Assembly (NCBI GenBank): GCA_025056305.1
Contig: JANWWJ010000022.1
Location: forward strand, 124,001 to 188,000
Origin: Chitinophagales bacterium
GTDB lineage: Bacteria > Bacteroidota > Bacteroidia > Chitinophagales > UBA10324
Length of the DNA stretch: 64,000 nt
Direction of reading: 5' to 3'
The translations under genes and the position numbers were made by a program. The notes under the pieces were generated by a model. It ran no database searches, was not told where the DNA came from, and saw nothing but the letters and a program-made list of their open reading frames with translations. Every line of letters begins with the position of its first letter. Within the stretch, counting starts at the first letter, position 1. Positions 23,560 through 33,293 of the stretch are shown piece after piece.

Positions 23560-23864
23560 AAAAATTTAAATATGATTATCAGCAGTGCATAAAACAGGGT
23601 TGCTCCCAAAATGCCCCGCATCGTTTCATAGCAGTTTTCCGACATGAAATAAATAAACACGGGCAGGTTGGCCACTAGCGCGACGCTGAGTGCTGCAGCC
23701 ATGTTGCCGCTGCTGAACAAAAAATCCCAATACTGGCGCAGAGTGAGCTGATCGTAAAAGCCAAACAGGTAAAACAACAGCCATCCCGCCATCGGGAATA
23801 CCAGTCCCAGAAAGGCCCCGAAGTGGCGGTTATTGCGTGGTCCGCGTCGTTTTGGGTAAACCAT
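23556..23864 (-). CDS. Small three-helix membrane protein between surE and lpxB
   Basis: A 102-residue protein with a basic N-terminus (YPKRRGPRNNRHFGAF), then three hydrophobic stretches at about residues 18-36, 55-75 and 83-101. The last ends in LLIIIFKFF at the very C-terminus. I do not recognise a named domain; proteins of this look occur next to lpxB in other Bacteroidota. It overlaps the end of surE by 35 bases in another frame and the start of lpxB by four, which supports real translation. An envelope role linked to lipid A is plausible from position alone. Confidence 0.75.
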   Translation of the reverse strand: MVYPKRRGPRNNRHFGAFLGLVFPMAGWLLFYLFGFYDQLTLRQYWDFLFSSGNMAAALSVALVANLPVFIYFMSENCYETMRGILGATLFYALLIIIFKFF

Positions 23865-24654
23865 CCAGTTTCCAGTTGCTGGCCAAATATGCTATGGCAT
23901 GATGGGCGGTAAGATCGTATTGCACCGGCACCACGGAAGCATAACCATGCTGCAGAGCCCACTCATCGGTGTCATCGCCTGGATCGTAGTTGACAAACCG
24001 GCCGGTAAGCCAGTAATACTTTTTGCCGCGCGGATCGATACGTTCTGCGAACTCTTCTTCCCACCGCGCCACCGCTTGCCGACAGATACGAATGCCCTGA
24101 AAACGTGAGAGCGGCACATTCGGTATGTTCACATTGAGCAGAATGTGTTCGGGTAAGCCATGCTGCAACACTTGTTTTGCCAGCAGGTAGGCCACGCGCC
24201 GCGCCAACGTCAAGTCGGCCTGAAAAGAATAATCGAGATGAGAAAACCCAATAGCGGGAATGCCCTCAATGGCTGCTTCCATAGCTGCCGATATCGTCCC
24301 TGAATAGATCACATTGATCGAAGAATTGGTGCCGTGGTTAATGCCGCTGACACACAGATCCGGCTTGCGCGGCAAAATCTTGTCCACCGCTAACTTAACG
24401 CAATCCACCGGCGTACCGCTGCACTGATAGGCTTCGATGTTTCCGAATAAATCGACAGGTTCTAATCGCAAGGGACTGGCGATGGTGATGGCATGCCCCA
24501 TGCCGGACTGCGGACTGTCGGGCGCCACTACCACCACCTCACCTAATTGATGCATCTCTTCGGCCAGCGCCCGAATGCCTGGAGCTGTTATGCCATCATC
24601 GTTGGTGACCAAGATCAAAGGCTTGCGCCGCTGCGTCACCTTTTTTCGTCTCAT
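23830..24654 (-). CDS. surE: 5'/3'-nucleotidase SurE
   Basis: A 274-residue nucleoside monophosphatase active on 5'- and 3'-nucleotides, often needed for stationary-phase survival. The metal and phosphate site is seen in LILVTNDDGITAPGIRAL, VVVAPDSPQSGMGHAIT, YQCSGTPVDCVKLA, and VSGINHGTNSSINVIYSGTISAAMEA, all in family order. The ATG at 24654 gives MRRKK before the domain; a GTG at 24639 would remove five residues and leave a more usual leader after the -7 element at 24659-24666. Its 3' end is overlapped by the small membrane-protein gene. Confidence 0.94.
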   Translation of the reverse strand: MRRKKVTQRRKPLILVTNDDGITAPGIRALAEEMHQLGEVVVVAPDSPQSGMGHAITIASPLRLEPVDLFGNIEAYQCSGTPVDCVKLAVDKILPRKPDLCVSGINHGTNSSINVIYSGTISAAMEAAIEGIPAIGFSHLDYSFQADLTLARRVAYLLAKQVLQHGLPEHILLNVNIPNVPLSRFQGIRICRQAVARWEEEFAERIDPRGKKYYWLTGRFVNYDPGDDTDEWALQHGYASVVPVQYDLTAHHAIAYLASNWKLDGLPKTTRTTQ

Positions 24655-24658
24655 GAAG

Positions 24659-24666
24659 CAAATGTA
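24659..24666 (-). promoter_or_regulatory. -7-like element at the surE start
   Basis: Minus-strand TACATTTG is an exact TAnnTTTG match but ends only four bases before the surE ATG. Either the message is nearly leaderless, translation starts at the GTG 15 bases further in, or the match is accidental. Confidence 0.25.
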
Positions 24667-24704
24667 GGTGCAGCTTTTGCTTTAGCTTACGGACCGATAG
24701 CGGC

Positions 24705-25151
24705 TTACAGCCACACCCCTTTGGCCCGTAATGTTATGAGTGGTGATGGCTGCGCGGCAGGTTCTGGCTGTTGTTCGCCCTGCACGATGTTGCGCCCCAG
24801 CTGACGCTGTTCCTGCACCGTCGTGGTGTCGTAAAGAACGTAACCAAATACGAAAGCACGGCGTCCTGCACTGTTTTTGGGTACCGTAAAAGCGGAATTC
24901 CAATCCACAAACACTTCACGCCCTTGTTCGTCGGCCAGACGGAGCCAACAGCCTTCGGCCTGACACACCGACTGAACCCGACCCACCACTACAAGGGCGA
25001 CGGAATCAAGAGGCTCTGAACGATCCCACAAGGCAGACAAAGGAACAGCAGATGCCGTATCGAACGCTTGGCCGTAAAAAGTCGGCGTCGGGTTCCGTGA
25101 GCACGCCCCCGCCGCCAGCAGAAGCAACAGGACAAATATTCGGAAAATCAT
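24705..25151 (-). CDS. DUF4920 lipoprotein
   Basis: A 148-residue exported protein with a lipoprotein signal (FVLLLLLAAGAC, Cys at residue 17). The mature part starts with a short linker and then the DUF4920 pattern: FYGQAFDTASAVPLSAL, ALVVVGRVQSVCQAEGCWLRLADEQG, VFVDWNSAFTVPKNSAGRRAFVFG. The two Cys in VCQAEGCW are the family's conserved feature and may bind metal or form a disulfide; this is not established. Its start overlaps the lon stop by four bases. The C-terminus is Gln/Pro rich and variable. Confidence 0.85.
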   Translation of the reverse strand: MIFRIFVLLLLLAAGACSRNPTPTFYGQAFDTASAVPLSALWDRSEPLDSVALVVVGRVQSVCQAEGCWLRLADEQGREVFVDWNSAFTVPKNSAGRRAFVFGYVLYDTTTVQEQRQLGRNIVQGEQQPEPAAQPSPLITLRAKGVWL

Positions 25152-27583
25152 GAACTGATAGCTTTTACCGTTTTGCTTGCTCTTTTCTTCTTCTTGGCTT
25201 TCACTGGCATCAAGGCCTGGCGCAACACTTCATCCATCGTATCTACGTAAATGAATTTCAGATCTCGGATAAATTCAGGATTGATTTCGCTGACATCTTT
25301 TTCGTTAAGCCGAGGCAACATCACCTCTTTCATGCCGACACGCCGTGCCGCCAGCACTTTTTCTTTGATGCCGCCCACCGGCAACACCCGACCCCGCAAA
25401 GTGATTTCGCCAGTCATAGCTAGACGGTCTTTCACCTTGCGTCCCGACAAGGCCGAAGCCATAGCCACCAACATGGTAATGCCTGCCGAAGGGCCATCTT
25501 TAGGTATCGCTCCTTCGGGTACATGCACATGAATGTCTTTCTTATCCAAATCATCTACGTTGATGCCCAACAAGTCTGCATGCGCTTTGATATAGGTAAG
25601 TGCAGTGGTGGCCGATTCCTTCATAACGTCGCCCAGGTTGCCGGTCAGCTTCAGGTTACCTTTTCCTTTGCTGATGACGGTTTCGACAAAAAGTATTTCA
25701 CCGCCAACCGAGGTCCATGCCAAGCCAATGGCAACTCCCGGCGGATTTTCCGTGCAATACAATTCACGGTCATATCGTTTGATGCCTAAAAAAGTTTTGA
25801 GGTCTGCCTCACTGAGTTCAGGATTTCGCTTTTCGTTGAAAGCCACTTGCTTGGCCACATGCCGCATGATGGCGGCAAGTTTGCGGTCCAGCTCGCGTAC
25901 GCCCGACTCACGTGTATAATCTTCTATAATGCGTTCCATGAGCTGCGGGCTTATCACCACATCACGTGGCTTGAGTCCATGTTCTTTGATCTGTTTGGGC
26001 AACAGATGATGCAGCCCGATATGCACTTTTTCCTCTAAGCTATATCCGTTGATTTCGATGATCTCCATACGATCGCGCAAAGCCGGCTGAATGGTGGTCA
26101 GCGTATTGGCAGTGGCGATAAACAACACTTTGCTCAAGTCGTACTCTACTTCAAGGTAGTTGTCAAAGAAAGTACTGTTCTGCTCAGGATCCAGTACTTC
26201 AAGCAATGCCGAAGAGGGGTCGCCGCGAAAATCTACCCCCACTTTGTCTATTTCATCCAGCACAAAAACGGGATTGCTGGATTGTGCTTTCCGGATGGAT
26301 TGTATGATGCGGCCTGGCATAGCACCAATGTATGTTTTGCGATGGCCTCGTATTTCGGCTTCATCGTGCAGGCCGCCTAACGACATGCGCACGTACTTGC
26401 GCCCCAGCGCCTTTGCTATGGATTTTCCTAAAGAAGTTTTCCCTACCCCGGGGGGGCCAACAAAACATAAGATAGGCGACTTCAGATCGCCTTTAAGTTT
26501 GAGTACGGCCAGGTATTCCAAAATCCGATCCTTAACTTTTTCAAGACCGTAGTGATCCTGATCCAGAATTTTCCGTGCGCGTTTCAGGTCAAAGCGGTCT
26601 TTAGTAAAAACGCCCCACGGCAAGCTCAGCAACACCTCCAAATAGTTTTGCACCACCGCATATTCCGGCGACATGGGGTTGCTGCGTTCTAACTTCTGCA
26701 ATTCCTTCTCAAAATGCTCTTTGACCTGCTGGTTCCATTTCTTCTTGGCAGCCCGCTCGCGAAGCTCCTGCACTTCTTTTTCTACCGGATTGGTTTGACC
26801 CAGCTCTTCCTGGATCGTCTTCAGCTGCTGTTGCAGGAAATAATCTTTTTGCTGCTTTTCGATATCGCTTCGCACCTTGCTTTGAATCTCATTCTTCAAT
26901 TCCAGCATCTGCACCTCAGCCTCCAGCAAGGAAAGCACCTTCTGTGCCCGGTCTTTTAGCGAGCCAATCTCCAGAACTTTCTGTTTTTCAGCGACCGGAG
27001 CTGACAGGTTGTTCACCACAAAGTGCATGAGAAATTCTGCCGACTCGATATTGCGCAACATGATGCCGGCTTCAGAAGGCAATTGCGGCGAAAGTTGAAT
27101 GGCCTTGGCTGCCAGCTCCCGTATGCTCAGGATGATGGCATCGTACTGCTTGTCGTTTTGCGGCTCATCATCGGCCAAAATCTGCACGGTAGCGCGCAGA
27201 TAAGGTTCGGTATGAATGAATTTTTTGATTTCGAAACGACTGCGCCCCTGCAGGATGGCTGTAGTGCTGCCATCGGGCATACGTAAAATCTTGAGCACAT
27301 GGGCAACCGTGCCTACACGAAACAAATCGTCAGGTGAAGGATCATCAACCCCTGCACTGACCTGTGCCACTACGCCAATGAGCTTGTCGCTGCCATGTGC
27401 CTCTTTTAGCGCCTGAATCGATTTTTCCCTGCCCACCGTGATCGGAATGATAATGGAAGGGAACAACACTGTGTTGCGTACCGGCAACACCGGTAATTCG
27501 CGTTCCCGAACTTCTTCCTTAACCTTTTCCTGTTCATTCACGGCAATGAAGGGTAAAAATTCTACTTCCTCGGTCATAAACAT
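25148..27583 (-). CDS. lon: ATP-dependent protease Lon
   Basis: An 811-residue LonA protease of the cytoplasm that degrades damaged and selected regulatory proteins. The N-terminal substrate domain opens with [19 protein letters not shown]. The AAA+ module has Walker [14 protein letters not shown] and Walker [11 protein letters not shown], with the [12 protein letters not shown] segment and sensor residues following. The protease domain shows the Ser in [11 protein letters not shown] and the Lys in [12 protein letters not shown], the Lon Ser-Lys dyad. The frame extends to a GTG at 27604, but ATG 27583 (or 27577) is more likely. Part of a DUF4920/surE/lpxB run. I found no clear heat-shock operator upstream. 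Confidence 0.97.
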   Translation of the reverse strand: MFMTEEVEFLPFIAVNEQEKVKEEVRERELPVLPVRNTVLFPSIIIPITVGREKSIQALKEAHGSDKLIGVVAQVSAGVDDPSPDDLFRVGTVAHVLKILRMPDGSTTAILQGRSRFEIKKFIHTEPYLRATVQILADDEPQNDKQYDAIILSIRELAAKAIQLSPQLPSEAGIMLRNIESAEFLMHFVVNNLSAPVAEKQKVLEIGSLKDRAQKVLSLLEAEVQMLELKNEIQSKVRSDIEKQQKDYFLQQQLKTIQEELGQTNPVEKEVQELRERAAKKKWNQQVKEHFEKELQKLERSNPMSPEYAVVQNYLEVLLSLPWGVFTKDRFDLKRARKILDQDHYGLEKVKDRILEYLAVLKLKGDLKSPILCFVGPPGVGKTSLGKSIAKALGRKYVRMSLGGLHDEAEIRGHRKTYIGAMPGRIIQSIRKAQSSNPVFVLDEIDKVGVDFRGDPSSALLEVLDPEQNSTFFDNYLEVEYDLSKVLFIATANTLTTIQPALRDRMEIIEINGYSLEEKVHIGLHHLLPKQIKEHGLKPRDVVISPQLMERIIEDYTRESGVRELDRKLAAIMRHVAKQVAFNEKRNPELSEADLKTFLGIKRYDRELYCTENPPGVAIGLAWTSVGGEILFVETVISKGKGNLKLTGNLGDVMKESATTALTYIKAHADLLGINVDDLDKKDIHVHVPEGAIPKDGPSAGITMLVAMASALSGRKVKDRLAMTGEITLRGRVLPVGGIKEKVLAARRVGMKEVMLPRLNEKDVSEINPEFIRDLKFIYVDTMDEVLRQALMPVKAKKKKRASKTVKAISS

Positions 27584-27827
27584 TGTTTTTGGAGCGGCAG
27601 GCACGAATTCTGCCGCCGTACTCTTCTGAACTCAAAAATCTCACCTTTTGCTTTTTGAAGATCAGGCAGTGCCATTTCTGTCATATCAGACACAGACCAA
27701 TGTCATTTCGTTCGATGCCGATCAACTGAATGGAAACTTTGTCACTTGCCATGCACAGGCTTGGCCATAATTGGATATGATCTTTCAAAAGCTAAAAACC
27801 ATGAGAAGCCACCCTATGTTGAAAAGT

Positions 27828-27835
27828 TAATTTTG
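27828..27835 (+). promoter_or_regulatory. -7 element upstream of the ABC exporter
   Basis: TAATTTTG is an exact TAnnTTTG match, 17 bases before the ATG at 27853, in a 269-base divergent region shared with lon. A matching TTG at -33 is not visible. The rest of this intergenic region shows no other motif I recognise. Confidence 0.35.
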
Positions 27836-27852
27836 AACGTTTAAGCTAGCGA

Positions 27853-29703
27853 ATGGGATCAGAAAACAACGAGCAAAAGGCAGCACTTACCCTCTCCAAC
27901 CTGCGTCAGGCCCGTTACCTCTTGCATTATTTGAAACCTCATGCATGGAAGTTTTTGCTGGCATTAGGCTGCATTATGCTTTCGGCTTTTTCTACCAGCT
28001 TATTTCCTTTTTTGCTCGGAAAGATGATTGATGCGGCAATGCCCGGAGCCGCGACCCCTGCGCAGCTCTCGCCATGGAACATACCTCTGGGCCAATGGAT
28101 TCGGACTGTGTCCTGGAGCCTAAATACGATTTTGCTGCTGGTATTTGTTCAGTTATCGTTGCAGACCCTATTCTCGTACGGCCGCATCTATCTGCTCACA
28201 GAAGTTGGTGAAAAGGTAGTAGCCCGGTTGCGTACCGATGTTTATGCCTGCATCTTGAGCAAGCCTATGTCCTTTTTTGCCGAGCGGCGCGTAGGCGAAT
28301 TGACCAGCCGTTTGGCAGCTGATCTATCGTTGATCCAGGATACCGTTTCATTTACGCTGGCGGAATTACTGCGTGGTGTGTTCACTTTAGTCATAGGCCT
28401 GGTCTTCATTTTCATCATCAGCTTCAAGCTGGCACTGGTCATGCTTTCCGTGGTGCCACTGTTAGCGGTGTTGGCTGTTGTGTTTGGCTTGCGCATCAGG
28501 AGGATGGCCCGAAAAGTTCAAGATCACCTGGCCGACAGCAACACCATTGTGCAGGAGACGCTCAGCGGTATTGCCGTCGTAAAGTCGTTTACCGGTGAGC
28601 GCGCAGCCATACGTCGCTATCGACAAAGCATTTTAAGGGCGGCCGTTACCGCAATAAACAATGCCCGGTTCCGGGGTGCCTTTGTTTCGTTTATGATTTT
28701 CAGTGTCTTCGGTACCATAGCCGTAGTCATTTGGTACGGAGTCAACCTCATTCAACAAGGAGAACTCTCCATAGGCCTTTTAATCATGTTTGTGATTTTT
28801 TCTGTATTTGTCGGGGGCACTTTTGCCGGCTTTGCCGAAATGTTCAGTCAGTTGCAAAAGACCTTAGGGGCGACTCAACAAGTGCGCCATTTGTTGTTCA
28901 GTGGCGGTGAAATAGAACTCAGCGAGCCAGATGAATCGGTGCAGCCTTCATGGAAATTAAAGGGAGCCGTCCGTTTTGACAACGTCAGCTTTACTTACCC
29001 CTCCAGGCCCGAGGTTCCGGTTTTACGTCACATCAGCTTTGAGCTCAGGCCCGGAGAGCGGGTTGCCTTGGTGGGGCCCAGCGGTGCAGGTAAAAGCACG
29101 ATTGCAGCACTATTGCTGCGTTTCTACGACCCTGACAGCGGCACCATTATTTTCGACGGTCGCAATGCCCGAACCTTTCCCTTGCATCAGCTCCGGCGCC
29201 AGATCGCATTAGTGCCTCAGGATGTTATTCTGTTTGGCGGAACTATCTATGAAAATATTGCCATGGGTAATGAACAGGCCACAGCCCAACAGATAGAAGA
29301 GGCTGCACGCTTCGCTCATGCGCATGAGTTTATCGAACGCTTCCCTCAAGGCTATCAGACGGTGGTGGGCGAACGTGGCATGAAGCTCAGCGGTGGGCAG
29401 CGGCAACGCATAGCCATTGCCCGGGCAATCCTCAAAGATCCCGTCATCTTGATCTTGGATGAAGCTACCAGCTCCTTAGACAGTGAAAGCGAATGGCTGG
29501 TCCAAGAGGCCTTAGAGCGCCTGATGCAAAACCGTACTTCGCTCGTGATTGCACATCGATTGAGTACCGTCCGTCATGCCAACCGCATCCTTGTGTTAGA
29601 CAAAGGGATGCTTGTGGAAGCCGGAACCCATGAAGAGCTCATGAGCTTACCCCACGGCTTGTATCGCAGAATGGTAGAGATACAAGCCGAGGAAGTGGGA
29701 TAA
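27853..29703 (+). CDS. ABC exporter, MsbA/multidrug type (fused TMD-NBD)
   Basis: A 616-residue half-transporter that should work as a homodimer. Six membrane helices lie in residues 30-335 (LLALGCIMLSAFSTSLFPFLLG first), including the coupling segment MSFFAERRVGELTSRLAADL. The nucleotide-binding domain from about 365 has FTYPSRPEVPVL, Walker A GPSGAGKST, the Q-loop LVPQDVILFGG, the signature LSGGQRQRIAIARAI, Walker B ILILDEATSSLD and the H-loop VIAHRLSTV. This subfamily includes MsbA (lipid A flipping) and drug or peptide exporters. With lpxB nearby MsbA is attractive, but the sequence alone does not decide the substrate. Confidence 0.92.
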   Translation: MGSENNEQKAALTLSNLRQARYLLHYLKPHAWKFLLALGCIMLSAFSTSLFPFLLGKMIDAAMPGAATPAQLSPWNIPLGQWIRTVSWSLNTILLLVFVQLSLQTLFSYGRIYLLTEVGEKVVARLRTDVYACILSKPMSFFAERRVGELTSRLAADLSLIQDTVSFTLAELLRGVFTLVIGLVFIFIISFKLALVMLSVVPLLAVLAVVFGLRIRRMARKVQDHLADSNTIVQETLSGIAVVKSFTGERAAIRRYRQSILRAAVTAINNARFRGAFVSFMIFSVFGTIAVVIWYGVNLIQQGELSIGLLIMFVIFSVFVGGTFAGFAEMFSQLQKTLGATQQVRHLLFSGGEIELSEPDESVQPSWKLKGAVRFDNVSFTYPSRPEVPVLRHISFELRPGERVALVGPSGAGKSTIAALLLRFYDPDSGTIIFDGRNARTFPLHQLRRQIALVPQDVILFGGTIYENIAMGNEQATAQQIEEAARFAHAHEFIERFPQGYQTVVGERGMKLSGGQRQRIAIARAILKDPVILILDEATSSLDSESEWLVQEALERLMQNRTSLVIAHRLSTVRHANRILVLDKGMLVEAGTHEELMSLPHGLYRRMVEIQAEEVG

Positions 29704-29740
29704 AGGGAAATGCCTGCACTTATAAAAGAATCCTAAGTTT

Positions 29741-32356
29741 TTACGCCTCTACCTTACTTTCGGTGGGGTTATAAAACACCGCACTGTCGCCGATCCAATC
29801 CACGCGGATGGCGTGGTTGCTTCGCAGTTCTCCGGCTAAAATTTTACGCGACAGCACGTTGACAATTTCTTTCTGGATCACCCGCTTGAGGGGCCGTGCG
29901 CCGTATTGCGGGTCAAAACCTCGTTCGGCTAACTGTTCCACCAGCTCTTCGGTGAACTCAACGTGAATGTTGTTTTGCGCCAGCATTGACGCCAGGTGCT
30001 TGAGTTGCAACCGAACGATCTGACGGATTTCGGCCGGCATCAGCGGGCTGAACAAGATGATGTCGTCAATGCGGTTCAAAAACTCAGGGCGCACCATTTG
30101 TTTTAGTTGCTCCATGACTTCGATGCGAGTGCGCTCCATGACGGCTTCTTTATTACGCTCGGTAACCCCTTCAAAGTTTTGCTGAATGATTTGGGAACCG
30201 ACGTTGGAAGTCATGATGATGATTGTGTTTTTGAAATTGACGACACGACCCTTGTTGTCTGTCAGGCGGCCGTCATCCAACACCTGAAGCAGGATATTAA
30301 AGACGTCGGGATGCGCTTTCTCAAACTCGTCGAGCAGGATAACTGAGTAAGGCTTGCGGCGTACGGCTTCGGTTAGTTGTCCGCCTTCGTCGTAACCGAC
30401 ATAACCTGGCGGTGCACCGATAAGCCGCGAGACACTGTGGCGCTCTTGGTATTCACTCATGTCAATGCGCACCATCTGAGTTTCGTCGTTAAACATCACT
30501 TCTGCCAGGGCCTTGGCCAGTTCGGTTTTCCCGACACCGGTAGTACCGAGGAAGACGAAAGACCCTATGGGACGTCGCGGATCGCTTAGGCCTGCACGGT
30601 TGCGGCGGATGGCATCGGCCACGGCCGCAATCGCTTCGTCTTGACCGATCACCCGTTTATGGAGTTCTTCTTCCAAATGCAGCAGTTTCTCCCGCTCGCT
30701 CTGCAACATGCGGGCTACCGGGATACCGGTCCATTTGGCGACGATCTCGGCGATGTCTTCGGCATCTACTTCTTCCTTGAGCAAACGGGAACCATCGCGG
30801 TTGTCGGCCAGTTGCTGCTCGAGCTCTTTGAGACGCAGTTCGGCTTCTCGAATTCTTCCATAACGCAGTTCAGCCACTCGCCCGTAGTCCCCCTGCCGCT
30901 CGGCCTGCTCGGCTTCCAGTTTGTATTGCTCAATCAAGCGCTTGGTTTCCTGAACCTTTTCGGCATGTTCCTTTTCTTTCTGCCAGCGCGCACGGAAAGC
31001 ATCGCGTTCACGACTTAGCTCTTCAATTTGACGGTTAAGCTCTTCCAGCTTTTTGACATCATTTTCTCGTTTGATGGCTTCCCGCTCAATCTCCAATTGC
31101 CGGATGCGGCGCTCAATCTCATCCAAGGCTTCCGGCACAGAATCCATCTGCAGGCGCAGCTTTGCCGCTGCCTCATCGATCAAGTCTATGGCTTTGTCGG
31201 GCAGGAAGCGATCGCTAATGTAGCGATGCGACAATTCCACGGCTGCGATGATGGCTTCGTCTTTAATGCGCACCTTGTGGTGTGTTTCGTATCGCTCCTT
31301 GAGCCCACGCAGGATAGAGATTGCGTCTTCCACTGACGGCTCGTCGATCATCACTTTCTGAAAGCGGCGCTCTAACGCTTTATCTTTTTCAAAATATTTC
31401 TGGTATTCGTTGAGTGTGGTAGCGCCGATGGTGCGTAGTTCTCCGCGGGCTAAGGCCGGCTTAAGGATGTTGGCAGCATCCATAGCTCCTTCGGTAGCTC
31501 CGGCGCCCACCAACGTATGGATTTCGTCGATGAACAGGATGTATTGACCATCCGACTCAGTGATTTCTTTGATGACGGCTTTAAGGCGTTCTTCAAATTC
31601 GCCGCGGTATTTAGCACCTGCCAGCAAAGCCCCCGTATCCAAGGCAAAGATGACCTTGGTCTTGAGGTTTTCCGGTACATCGCCATTTACGATTCGATGG
31701 GCTATACCTTCCGCAATGGCCGTTTTGCCTACCCCCGGCTCTCCGACCAGCACGGGGTTGTTTTTGGTGCGTCGCGATAGGATGTGTAGCACACGGCGGA
31801 TTTCTTCGTCACGACCAATTACAGGATCGAGCTTGCCGGCTAATGCCATTTCGTTGAGGTTGCGCGCATATTTGCTGAGCGCATGGTAGGTGCTTTCAGC
31901 ACTTTGATCGGTAACCCTTCGGCCTTTGCGCAGATCGGCAATAGCCAGTTTCAGCTCTCGTTCGCCGGCACCGGCATCTTTGAGCAGGCGAGCCACTTCA
32001 TCGCTGCCCGTTGCCAAAGCCAGCAATAAGTGTTCTAAGGAAACGAAATCATCCTTGAACTCAGTAAGATAGTTCTGGGCTTTAATCAAAGCCTGCTGGG
32101 CGGCTTGTGTCAGATATTGCTGGGTGGCATTGCTCACTCGGGGCAGCTTGTCGATGAGCTTATCCACTTCGCGTTCGACCAGGGCCGTATTGATGCCGGC
32201 TTTTTTCATGATGTAGGAAAGAACGTTCTCATCGACCAGCATCATGCCCTTAAGCAAATGGGAAGTGTCAATCTGTTGATGCTGATTGCTCATAGCCAAT
32301 TCCTGAGCCTTCTGGATGGCTTCCTGACTCTTGATGGTAAACTTGTTTAGATTCAT
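29741..32356 (-). CDS. clpB: ATP-dependent disaggregase ClpB
   Basis: An 871-residue Hsp100 chaperone that, with DnaK, pulls proteins out of aggregates. The N-terminal Clp repeat domain ([20 protein letters not shown]) is followed by NBD1 with [13 protein letters not shown] and the pore-loop segment [14 protein letters not shown] long coiled-coil middle domain unique to ClpB spans about residues 405-525. NBD2 carries [14 protein letters not shown] and ends with the sensor-2 [15 protein letters not shown]. The coiled-coil and lack of an IGF loop exclude ClpA. I moved the start to ATG 32356, which gives the usual N-terminus. The last gene of a heme/DUF2520 run, with 115 bases separating it from DUF2520. 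Confidence 0.96.
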   Translation of the reverse strand: MNLNKFTIKSQEAIQKAQELAMSNQHQQIDTSHLLKGMMLVDENVLSYIMKKAGINTALVEREVDKLIDKLPRVSNATQQYLTQAAQQALIKAQNYLTEFKDDFVSLEHLLLALATGSDEVARLLKDAGAGERELKLAIADLRKGRRVTDQSAESTYHALSKYARNLNEMALAGKLDPVIGRDEEIRRVLHILSRRTKNNPVLVGEPGVGKTAIAEGIAHRIVNGDVPENLKTKVIFALDTGALLAGAKYRGEFEERLKAVIKEITESDGQYILFIDEIHTLVGAGATEGAMDAANILKPALARGELRTIGATTLNEYQKYFEKDKALERRFQKVMIDEPSVEDAISILRGLKERYETHHKVRIKDEAIIAAVELSHRYISDRFLPDKAIDLIDEAAAKLRLQMDSVPEALDEIERRIRQLEIEREAIKRENDVKKLEELNRQIEELSRERDAFRARWQKEKEHAEKVQETKRLIEQYKLEAEQAERQGDYGRVAELRYGRIREAELRLKELEQQLADNRDGSRLLKEEVDAEDIAEIVAKWTGIPVARMLQSEREKLLHLEEELHKRVIGQDEAIAAVADAIRRNRAGLSDPRRPIGSFVFLGTTGVGKTELAKALAEVMFNDETQMVRIDMSEYQERHSVSRLIGAPPGYVGYDEGGQLTEAVRRKPYSVILLDEFEKAHPDVFNILLQVLDDGRLTDNKGRVVNFKNTIIIMTSNVGSQIIQQNFEGVTERNKEAVMERTRIEVMEQLKQMVRPEFLNRIDDIILFSPLMPAEIRQIVRLQLKHLASMLAQNNIHVEFTEELVEQLAERGFDPQYGARPLKRVIQKEIVNVLSRKILAGELRSNHAIRVDWIGDSAVFYNPTESKVEA

Positions 32357-32471
32357 AACATAGATAAAGTAACAAACGACCAGCCAGAGCAAAAGCTGTT
32401 GTCAGATAGGCAGTTAGTAAAGATCAATTATGCCATTTTTTCCGAAGCGGAAGGGGCCTGATGTCAGGGTT

Positions 32472-33254
32472 TCAGGTCCTGGCATGTTGCATGCGCTCGA
32501 TGGAATGACTGAGTTGTTCGTACAAGGAACTAAAGCCGTCCATGTTGCGCAAAAATTCGATATGACGGGCTATGGTCTGAACGTCGCCCCGAATGGCAGG
32601 TCCTGTCTGCACATTCAGCGGAGGATGGTTTTGGATTTTGCGAACGGTTTCGTGGATAAGTGGTTTTAGGATTTCAAACGACAAGCCATGGCTTTCCAAA
32701 ATGCGCTGAGCAATGGCAAACAGGTGATTGGTGAAGTTGTTGGCAAAGACAGCAGCAACGTGTATTGCCAGGCGTTGCTGATCGTTGATCCGAACTACTT
32801 TACGCGTCAGGCAGGAGGCCAATGTGCGAAGCCGCTCATAGGTGTACTCATCTGAGCCATTAATGCAAAAGGGGATGCTGGAGAAATCGACCGATATGTT
32901 TCGCGATAAAGTCTGTAAGGGATAAAAGATTCCATAACGGCGGCTCACGGGTTGCAACACGTCCATTGGTACGGTACCTGAGGTGTGGGCAACGATTTTT
33001 TCCGGCAAGCGCAAGCGGGTCACGACCTCGCTGATGGCATCGTCTTTGACACTGATCAAATAGATTTCGGATTCCTGGTTAATGTCTTCGAGCCTGTCGG
33101 TGTATGGCACATCCAGCAACGTGCCGATCCATCGAGCGGCAGGCAAATGACGGCTGAATACCTGCACGATGCGCTGGCCGGCATTATGCAGATGCCAGGC
33201 CAGATGATAACCGACGTTGCCTGCACCTACAATGGTAACCGCTACCGGCTGCAT
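32472..33254 (-). CDS. Rossmann-like / DUF2520 oxidoreductase-like protein
   Basis: A 260-residue protein of two domains. Residues 1-120 are a Rossmann fold with VTIVGAGNVGYHLAWHLHNAG (GxGxxG, NAD(P)-binding) and the IYLISVKDDAISEV strand, resembling F420-dependent NADP reductase and pyrroline-5-carboxylate reductase. Residues 125-250 are the DUF2520 helical domain (FYPLQTLSRNISVDFSSIPFCI; HVAAVFANNFTNHLFAIA). The family's reaction is not known. I chose ATG 33254 just before the Rossmann strand; a longer frame to 33293 exists. It follows ccmF by 39 bases, with no evident link to heme maturation. Confidence 0.85.
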   Translation of the reverse strand: MQPVAVTIVGAGNVGYHLAWHLHNAGQRIVQVFSRHLPAARWIGTLLDVPYTDRLEDINQESEIYLISVKDDAISEVVTRLRLPEKIVAHTSGTVPMDVLQPVSRRYGIFYPLQTLSRNISVDFSSIPFCINGSDEYTYERLRTLASCLTRKVVRINDQQRLAIHVAAVFANNFTNHLFAIAQRILESHGLSFEILKPLIHETVRKIQNHPPLNVQTGPAIRGDVQTIARHIEFLRNMDGFSSLYEQLSHSIERMQHART

Positions 33255-33293
33255 GTACACAGTTTTGAAGGCACGAAAATAGCCAAGTAGCAT

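Noticed and set aside
32420-32471. Terminator between DUF2520 and clpB
   Set aside because: Small inverted repeats (CCTGA-TG-TCAGG and TTCCG-AAG-CGGAA) exist, but on the transcribed minus strand the second is followed by A, not T, so it is not an intrinsic terminator.
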